NCBI GenBank assembly: GCA_021780285.1
Contig: JAJXZA010000063.1
Location: 1 to 11,337, forward strand
Length of the DNA: 11,337 nucleotides
From: Planctomycetota bacterium
GTDB taxonomy: Bacteria; Planctomycetota; Phycisphaerae; WQYP01
Reading direction: 5' to 3'
Position numbers and translations under genes: made by a program. The notes under the pieces are model-generated. The model did not search any database. It was not told where the DNA came from and was given only the letters and a program-made list of their open reading frames with translations. Below are positions 7,925-11,337 of this stretch, piece by piece (the first letter of the stretch is position 1; the number at the start of each line of letters is the position of its first letter).

Positions 7925-7975
7925 TGGCCTTGGCTATTTGCCGGGTAATCAGGGCCACTTGGGCATATAGGTGGT

Positions 7976-9259
7976 TCAGCGCGGCGAGTGGCGTGCTGCT
8001 GCTGCTGCTGCGGTGCGACGCGATTGTTTGTCCTGATACATGGCGGCGTCGGCGGTGGCGAGCAGTTCCGCAGGTGTGCGGCCGTCGTCGGGGTAGACGC
8101 TATAGCCGATACTGACGGAGACGCTGGGGGCTTCGCGGATTTTTGGCAGCAGGGGCTGTTTGAATTCTTCGATGATTCTAGCCACGAGCGCCGCCAGCGC
8201 GTCGGGGTCATCTATGCTGGGCACGAGCACCGCAAACTCATCGCCTCCGAGGCGGGCTACAAAGTCGCCGTCACGCACAACCAGTTGCAGACGAGCAGTG
8301 GCGGCCATGAGCAAATCGTCGCCGGCGCGATGGCCCAATTGATCGTTGACCTGTTTGAAGCCGTCGAGGTCGAGAAACAGCACAGCGGCGCGCGAGCCTT
8401 CGCGTCGCACCTGCGCTAAATGTCGCTCGACCCATTCGAGGAAAAACGCACGGTTGGGCAGTCCGGTGAGCGCGTCGTGGGTCGCTTCGTGTTCAAGGCG
8501 GATTGTAAGCCTGCGGGTTTGGCGCACGCTGCGAATCATGCGGATGTAACCATGGCCCACCAGCACGGTTAAAAATGCGGCAAACGCCGTGACAAAGATG
8601 GCGGTGTAAATAAAGCGGCCGCGGGCGCGGGCGCGTTCATGATCGGTTTTGCTGATGTATACGCCGCGGAGGCGGTCTATGGCGTTGCGCCAGTGTTCGG
8701 GTGTGAGGTCGGGTGTGGCGGCTTGGTGCGCGGAGGGTGGGAGGCCTTGCCGCACATCGGGGTGTGCGGGGGGTGTATCAGCCAGGAGGCTGGCGATTTT
8801 AAGGCGTGCCTGCTGGTCTACCGCGACGAAAGTGCCGGCCGGCGGCGGCATGCCGGCCATCATGTGCCGCATGGTTTGAAGAGTGATTCGTGACCGGGCA
8901 ATGTCGTGCAGGAATAGCCTTTGCTGCAAGCTGCTGCCGGTGAGCAAATAGCCGCGATGATGGGATTCTGCCGCTTCAAGATTGGTACGCAGGCTGTCGA
9001 GGCCGGTGACAACGCCGTAGTACTGATTGATGCGATCCTGGGCTTTGAGCGAACTGAATGCGTACATTGCCGCGGCGGCGCCGAGCATGTAGGTGGTGGC
9101 GATAAGCAGGAACACAAGCAGGAGCAGCCACCATTCCAGGCTGCCGCGAGGAACCAGCCCGCGCGGGGCCGCAGCGGTGGTGGGAGGGCGGATGCCAATG
9201 GACGCTTCGCCTGCGCTGCGAGGCGTGTTCGCGCACTCATCGGTATTGGATTTTGTCAT
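7976..9259 (-). CDS. Membrane diguanylate cyclase with CHASE3-like sensor
   Basis: Predicted to make cyclic di-GMP from two GTP. From ATG 9259 the protein has 427 residues. It has a polar Ala/Pro-rich N-terminus and a membrane segment (about 43-66), then a periplasmic region of about 150 residues opening with LRTNLEAAESHHRGYLLTG (90-108), typical of CHASE3. A second membrane segment follows (about 216-236), then a GGDEF domain: DALTGLPNR (262-270), FLDLDGF (295-301) with the metal Asp, RDGD (329-332) and an intact GGDEF (338-342). RDGD lies five residues before GGDEF, which is the inhibitory I-site, so product inhibition is likely. A run of six Ala sits near the C-terminus. TTG 9271 and GTG 9268 are possible starts; none has a strong ribosome site. 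No EAL or HD-GYP domain is present. It faces the dcw cluster tail to tail and looks monocistronic. The input signal is unknown. Confidence 0.93.
   Translation of the reverse strand: MTKSNTDECANTPRSAGEASIGIRPPTTAAAPRGLVPRGSLEWWLLLLVFLLIATTYMLGAAAAMYAFSSLKAQDRINQYYGVVTGLDSLRTNLEAAESHHRGYLLTGSSLQQRLFLHDIARSRITLQTMRHMMAGMPPPAGTFVAVDQQARLKIASLLADTPPAHPDVRQGLPPSAHQAATPDLTPEHWRNAIDRLRGVYISKTDHERARARGRFIYTAIFVTAFAAFLTVLVGHGYIRMIRSVRQTRRLTIRLEHEATHDALTGLPNRAFFLEWVERHLAQVRREGSRAAVLFLDLDGFKQVNDQLGHRAGDDLLMAATARLQLVVRDGDFVARLGGDEFAVLVPSIDDPDALAALVARIIEEFKQPLLPKIREAPSVSVSIGYSVYPDDGRTPAELLATADAAMYQDKQSRRTAAAAAARHSPR
7994..8011. repeat. Six perfect TGC repeats coding Ala6 in the diguanylate cyclase tail
   Basis: Six uninterrupted TGC units, read as GCA (Ala) on the - strand, 11-16 codons before the body of the cyclase gene ends. 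All six codons are identical, which points to slippage rather than selection for alanine. Gain or loss of one unit keeps the frame, so length variants would only change the Ala run. Confidence 0.9.
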
Positions 9260-9464
9260 AAGCCCCACCAAGCCAATCTCTATACTTTATCGGCAAAGGC
9301 CGGCTCTTGCTGCAGTGCGGCTGGCTGGGAATGTATTTTTATCGGATGACCGCCGTTTCTCGGACGTTATGATTCTTGGGTAAGCGATGTCTTTCGTATA
9401 TGCAGATAATATGGTGATGATACGCGGATATTTGGATGTATGGGTGCAATAGTCTGCTGAACAC

Positions 9465-9725
9465 CTATTTAAGGCACGACTTAAGCCGCTCGCGTGCCTC
9501 GGCCGAAAGCGATTGGTTGGCATTGCCTGATTCTGGAGGGCGGCCTAGTTTTCGCAGTGCCGCCTCAATAATTTCGAATTGACTATTCATATAGCGGCAC
9601 ATTGAACAAATAGCCAGGTGCATTGCGAGGGTGATGCGATTGCCCAGGGGAAGCTTTGCGTCGCGCTTACGGGCAGCGGCTTCCGCCGCAGCGCGACAAC
9701 TGAAAATGTGCAATGGATTAAACAT
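9465..9725 (-). CDS. Small zinc-finger (zf-HC2-like) anti-sigma factor
   Basis: 86-residue protein with no membrane segment. It has a zinc-binding signature H36-x3-C40-x2-C43 and a further Cys at residue 10 (SCRAAAE), the arrangement of zinc-containing anti-sigma (ZAS) proteins, which bind an ECF sigma factor and keep it from RNA polymerase. The stretch MHLAICSMCRYMNSQF (35-50) is typical of short zf-HC2 proteins encoded beside ECF sigma genes. It lies 19 bases downstream of the sigma gene on the same strand, so the two are very likely cotranscribed and the protein likely regulates that sigma. AGAG lies about eight bases before the ATG. The lack of a membrane anchor suggests a cytoplasmic cue, possibly redox or zinc, but this is inference. 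Confidence 0.82.
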   Translation of the reverse strand: MFNPLHIFSCRAAAEAAARKRDAKLPLGNRITLAMHLAICSMCRYMNSQFEIIEAALRKLGRPPESGNANQSLSAEARERLKSCLK

Positions 9726-9744
9726 TTCGGTCTCTTTTTTTCAG

Positions 9745-10347
9745 CTATTCAAGCTGGTCTACACCCTTTTTTTCCAGGCAGTTGCGAAGCCGCAGCCGCG
9801 CACGATGCAGGAGCACGTATAGGTTGGTCGCGCTAAGCTGCAAAGTCTTACATACTTCGTCGGCGGCTTGATCATCCATAAGGCGCATGACGATGGCCTC
9901 GCGCTGCATGGGGGGCAGGGCTTCGAGGCAGGCCTGAATGAGCGGGGAAAGCTCAGCTGATTCGGCGGCTTGTTCGGCGGTCATGTGCCAGCGTTTGGGG
10001 GCATTGCGCCAATGGCCCATATTGTTGAACATTGACTCGACAACTTTATCGTCGTCGAGCGATGCGGCGGGTTGGCGATGTTGTGCGCGAAAATAATCGA
10101 CTACTTTATGTTTAAGAATGCCCACGAGCCAGGTTGAAAAGGCGCACTGGCCATTGAACTTGCCTTGCGCGGCAAGGGCTGCGACCAGGGTTTCCTGTAC
10201 GATATCTTCAGCGATGTTGTGATCGGGCACCCGGGAGATGGTATAGCGAAACAGGATGCCGCCGTAAGCGTCTACCCATGTATCCACGGGTGGTGGGCTG
10301 ACGCTGCTTGCCGGGGTAGTTGCTGGTTCGGCCGATGGATTGGTCAT
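9745..10347 (-). CDS. ECF-type RNA polymerase sigma factor (sigma-70 family)
   Basis: Directs RNA polymerase to a specific promoter set. The 200 residues begin with a Pro/Ala/Ser-rich tail of about 22, then region 2 (about 25-88) with DHNIAEDIVQETLVAAL (42-58) and AFSTWLVGILKHKVVDYFR (69-87). A linker with HWRNAPKRW (112-120) follows, then region 4 (about 138-192) with LEALPPMQREAIVMRL and the DNA-binding helix region LQLSATNLYVLLHRARLRLR (169-188). The HWR-x2-P linker and SATNL-x-VxLHRARLxLRxCLE recall the TIGR02943 sigma subfamily, from memory. ATG 10347 has GGAG nine bases upstream; GTG 10368 would add seven residues without a better site. Together with the downstream zinc-finger gene it forms a sigma/anti-sigma unit. 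The regulon is unknown and I could not find a convincing self-promoter. Confidence 0.92.
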   Translation of the reverse strand: MTNPSAEPATTPASSVSPPPVDTWVDAYGGILFRYTISRVPDHNIAEDIVQETLVAALAAQGKFNGQCAFSTWLVGILKHKVVDYFRAQHRQPAASLDDDKVVESMFNNMGHWRNAPKRWHMTAEQAAESAELSPLIQACLEALPPMQREAIVMRLMDDQAADEVCKTLQLSATNLYVLLHRARLRLRNCLEKKGVDQLE

Positions 10348-10421
10348 GGACACCCGCTCCGCGCGCACAAGGCATAATTTGAAAGGTAGCTAACCACATT
10401 TTTTGGGATAAAGCAACCGCT

Positions 10422-10585
10422 GGGAGCCTGTCCGAGTAATGGCCGGAATTGCGATGGCTCTGAAATGCCCCGTTTGCGCGGTGGAGGATCGAGCCGACTC
10501 TGAATAATGAGTCTGCGAGATCCGACAACAAAGCAGACGGAGCATTTCAGATCCACCCGGCAAGGCGGCATGCTTTTTGGCTCCC
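10422..10585. repeat. Nested foldback palindrome of 164 bp, MITE-like or structured RNA
   Basis: The ends are a perfect 7-base inverted repeat, GGGAGCC (10422-10428) and GGCTCCC (10579-10585). Inside, 10453-10477 and 10533-10557 are inverted copies matching at 21 of 25 positions; the best core, 18 bases, matches at 16. The 55-base centre folds again: GGATC (10486-10490) with GATCC (10519-10523), and GACTC (10496-10500) with GAGTC (10509-10513) around an 8-base loop. The spacers between end repeats and arms (24 and 21 bases) also look like diverged inverted copies. No target-site duplication is evident. The layout suits a miniature transposable element, or a long hairpin transcribed from either strand. 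It begins 74 bases upstream of the sigma factor start codon. Confidence 0.75.
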
Positions 10586-10651
10586 CTCTGCGGCGCGGCT
10601 CCAATGCAATTTGGGGAAAGAAGGAACTTGTCGATGCAGGAACCGGAAAAG

Positions 10652-10674
10652 TTAACGGCAGATGCCGCAGATGG
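10652..10674. repeat. TTAAC-GCAGA intergenic repeat, copy 1
   Basis: Begins TTAACGGCAGA and repeats a GCAGATG-like unit twice. It resembles a second, longer copy at 10782-10813. Such GCAGAT-rich strings after TTAAC occur, from memory, in intergenic DNA of several bacterial groups, but their nature is unknown to me. Not tied to a gene here. Confidence 0.5.
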
Positions 10675-10781
10675 GAAATGGCGGCCAATGCGCAGCCGGA
10701 AGTTTTAGAAAGGTAAATATACCGCCATCGGTAAAAAACAACCTCTTCCGGGCGCTAAGTTCAGAAAAAGCTGATGACGAA

Positions 10782-10813
10782 TTAACCGCAGACTGCGCCG
10801 ATGTTCGCAGATA
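10782..10813. repeat. TTAAC-GCAGA intergenic repeat, copy 2
   Basis: Begins TTAACCGCAGA and carries three diverged GCAGAT-like units, the last reading CGCAGATAA. It lies about 130 bases from copy 1, in the same orientation. The two copies share the TTAAC-x-GCAGA start and then diverge, as expected of old members of a dispersed family. Confidence 0.5.
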
Positions 10814-10834
10814 ACACCCGGGCCGGGTAACTAA

Positions 10835-10855
10835 AGCATCCAGCATCCAGCATCC
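10835..10855. repeat. Three perfect tandem AGCATCC heptamers
   Basis: Seven-base unit AGCATCC repeated three times without change, followed by a TGC. A heptamer array shifts reading frame at every unit, so it is not coding. It is too short to be a CRISPR array, having no spacers. It may be a slippage-made microsatellite or a member of a scattered genomic heptamer family; a single window cannot tell which. Confidence 0.8.
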
Positions 10856-11052
10856 TGCGTTTCCTTCGAGAACTTTGGGGCTTAGTGTCCAATCCCGTCG
10901 TCGTCGCACACATGCATTATAAGCATAAGCGAGAAGGTGCAGATCTTGGCCGTGCGAGGTTTATCGTATCTTCTTGCCTGCGATTGGCGGATGCGTTAAA
11001 TTAATTCCGTGGTCATTATTAGCCCGGATATTTCATAGGTATTTTTATTGTG

Positions 11053-11129
11053 GGCCTTGCGCGCAGGCCTTGCACCCTGTAAAATCAAGGTGTTAACTAA
11101 GTTCCGTCATTTTGCAAGGAGGCAAGGCC
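11053..11129 (+). promoter_or_regulatory. Foldback leader covering the transposase ribosome-binding site
   Basis: GGCCTTGC occurs at 11053-11060 and again at 11066-11073. Its complement GCAAGGCC lies at 11122-11129, ending directly before the ATG, so the first copy can form 8 base pairs there. CCTTGCA (11068-11074) can at the same time pair with TGCAAGG (11113-11119), 7 base pairs nested inside. Together the stems take up all but two bases of the ribosome site AAGGAGG (11116-11122). Pairing is read directly from the sequence; that it lowers translation is inference. Confidence 0.6.
11057..11085 (+). promoter_or_regulatory. Candidate transposase promoter
   Basis: A -10 hexamer TAAAAT (11080-11085, five of six matches to TATAAT) follows a weak -35, TTGCGC (11057-11062), at the ideal 17-base spacing. 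The start point would fall near 11091-11092, inside the leader and downstream of both GGCCTTGC copies. The -35 keeps only TTG, so a weak promoter is expected, as is usual for transposase genes. Confidence 0.4.
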
Positions 11130-11337
11130 ATGGGAACAGACTGTACCACAAAATCTATTTCGTTGTCATCTCTTCGACGGCAGAAGTTGCTGTTGGAGTT
11201 TGACGGGGGCAGGATCACATCTGATGCCGGCGCCTTATTATTGAGGGAGGCGGATCGGCGGTTGAAGCTGGTGCGGCGGATCTCGGCGTGCATTCCCGAT
11301 CCACGTGACCCGGATTTGATCGAGCACCACCAGCGGA
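11130..11337 (+). CDS. IS1380-family transposase, N-terminal fragment (3' end outside the window)
   Basis: DDE-type enzyme that would cut and join the ends of its insertion sequence. Only the first 69 residues are in the window. The core LEFDGGRITSDAGALLLREAD (22-42), followed by ISACIPDPRDPDLIEHH (51-67), matches the characteristic start of IS1380 transposases, where TSDAGALLLRE and the D-x-R-x-P-x-x-I-x-H pattern are well kept. The catalytic residues lie outside the window, so activity cannot be judged. A strong AAGGAGG (11116-11122), seven bases before the ATG, sets the start. The frame is intact to the window edge. Confidence 0.93.
   Translation, partial: MGTDCTTKSISLSSLRRQKLLLEFDGGRITSDAGALLLREADRRLKLVRRISACIPDPRDPDLIEHHQR

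Larger units (their letters stand above)
10348..11022. other. Gene-poor region of about 675 bases carrying repeats
   Basis: Between the sigma gene and the insertion sequence I find no frame with a recognisable protein, a plausible ribosome site and protein-like composition. The stretch is AT-richer than the coding part. It holds a long foldback palindrome (10422-10585), two diverged copies of a TTAAC-GCAGA repeat (10652-10674 and 10782-10813) and three tandem AGCATCC units (10835-10855). The promoter of the sigma operon should lie in its left end, but I cannot place it. From 10860 to 11020 I see nothing definite. The mix looks like a landing zone for mobile and repetitive DNA. Confidence 0.7.
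11023..11337 (+). mobile_element. IS1380-family insertion sequence, left end (runs off the window)
   Basis: The element is recognised from its transposase N-terminus. The left end is placed at CCCGGATATTTCATA (11023-11037), which from memory resembles terminal inverted repeats of this family; the right end is outside the window, so neither the repeat nor the target duplication can be tested. From this end to the transposase ATG are 107 bases holding a promoter candidate and a foldback leader. The true boundary could be off by a few bases. Confidence 0.6.

Noticed and set aside
7925..7975. Bidirectional terminator between the convergent ftsQ-like and cyclase genes
   Set aside because: Only a five-base TGGCC/GGCCA pairing with a long loop and no T-run on either strand.
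9260..9464. Search for a promoter of the cyclase gene and a terminator of the sigma/anti-sigma unit
   Set aside because: TATAGA on the - strand near 9285 lacks a -35 at workable spacing, and no stem with a T-run was found.
10344..10688. 114-residue - strand frame covering the palindrome and the sigma start
   Set aside because: Overlaps the sigma factor start and the whole foldback element; no domain, low-complexity Pro/Arg composition.
10507..10716. 69-residue open frame on the + strand starting inside the palindrome
   Set aside because: Starts in the hairpin loop, has no ribosome site, and its composition follows the repeat DNA rather than a protein.
10835..10855. Possible CRISPR array
   Set aside because: Three 7-base units directly adjoining, with no spacers and no cas genes.
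10652..10909. 85-residue open frame on the - strand across the intergenic repeats
   Set aside because: Its codons read straight through the (AGCATCC)3 and GCAGA repeats, it has no ribosome site and no recognisable domain; such repeat-derived frames are a common annotation artefact.

Overview
The window suggests a Gram-negative-type, moderately GC-rich bacterium, possibly a planctomycete of the Phycisphaerae kind. That placement is an inference. It rests on a dcw (division and cell wall) cluster that keeps the peptidoglycan genes but has no ftsA or ftsZ after ftsQ, on the diverged MurG motifs, and on the sigma/zinc-finger pair and intergenic repeats.

Left two thirds (1-7924, + strand): seven genes in dcw order: mraY (5' end cut off by the window edge), ftsW, murG, murC, murB, ddl and a ftsQ-like gene. 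Most are overlapping or closely spaced and probably form one operon. Together they make lipid I and lipid II and their precursors (MurB, MurC, Ddl, MraY, MurG), polymerise glycan strands (FtsW) and supply a division-site membrane protein (FtsQ-like). murD, which normally lies between mraY and ftsW, is missing, and a 223-base gap sits in its place. The cluster stops at ftsQ.

Middle (7976-10347, - strand): a membrane-bound diguanylate cyclase with a CHASE3-like sensor, then a two-gene unit read right to left: an ECF-type sigma factor followed 19 bases later by a small zinc-finger anti-sigma protein.

Right (10348-11337): about 675 bases without a convincing gene. This stretch holds a large nested foldback palindrome (10422-10585), two diverged TTAAC-GCAGA repeats and a perfect triple heptamer. 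It is followed by the left end and first 69 codons of an IS1380-family insertion sequence. The leader of its transposase gene can fold so that the ribosome-binding site is covered, but only in transcripts that start upstream of its own likely promoter. This resembles the shielding known from IS10 and IS50.

The strongest candidates for undescribed biology are the foldback element and the transposase leader switch. The oddities of the dcw cluster (no murD, no ftsA/ftsZ, altered MurG, MurB and MraY motifs) are of evolutionary interest.
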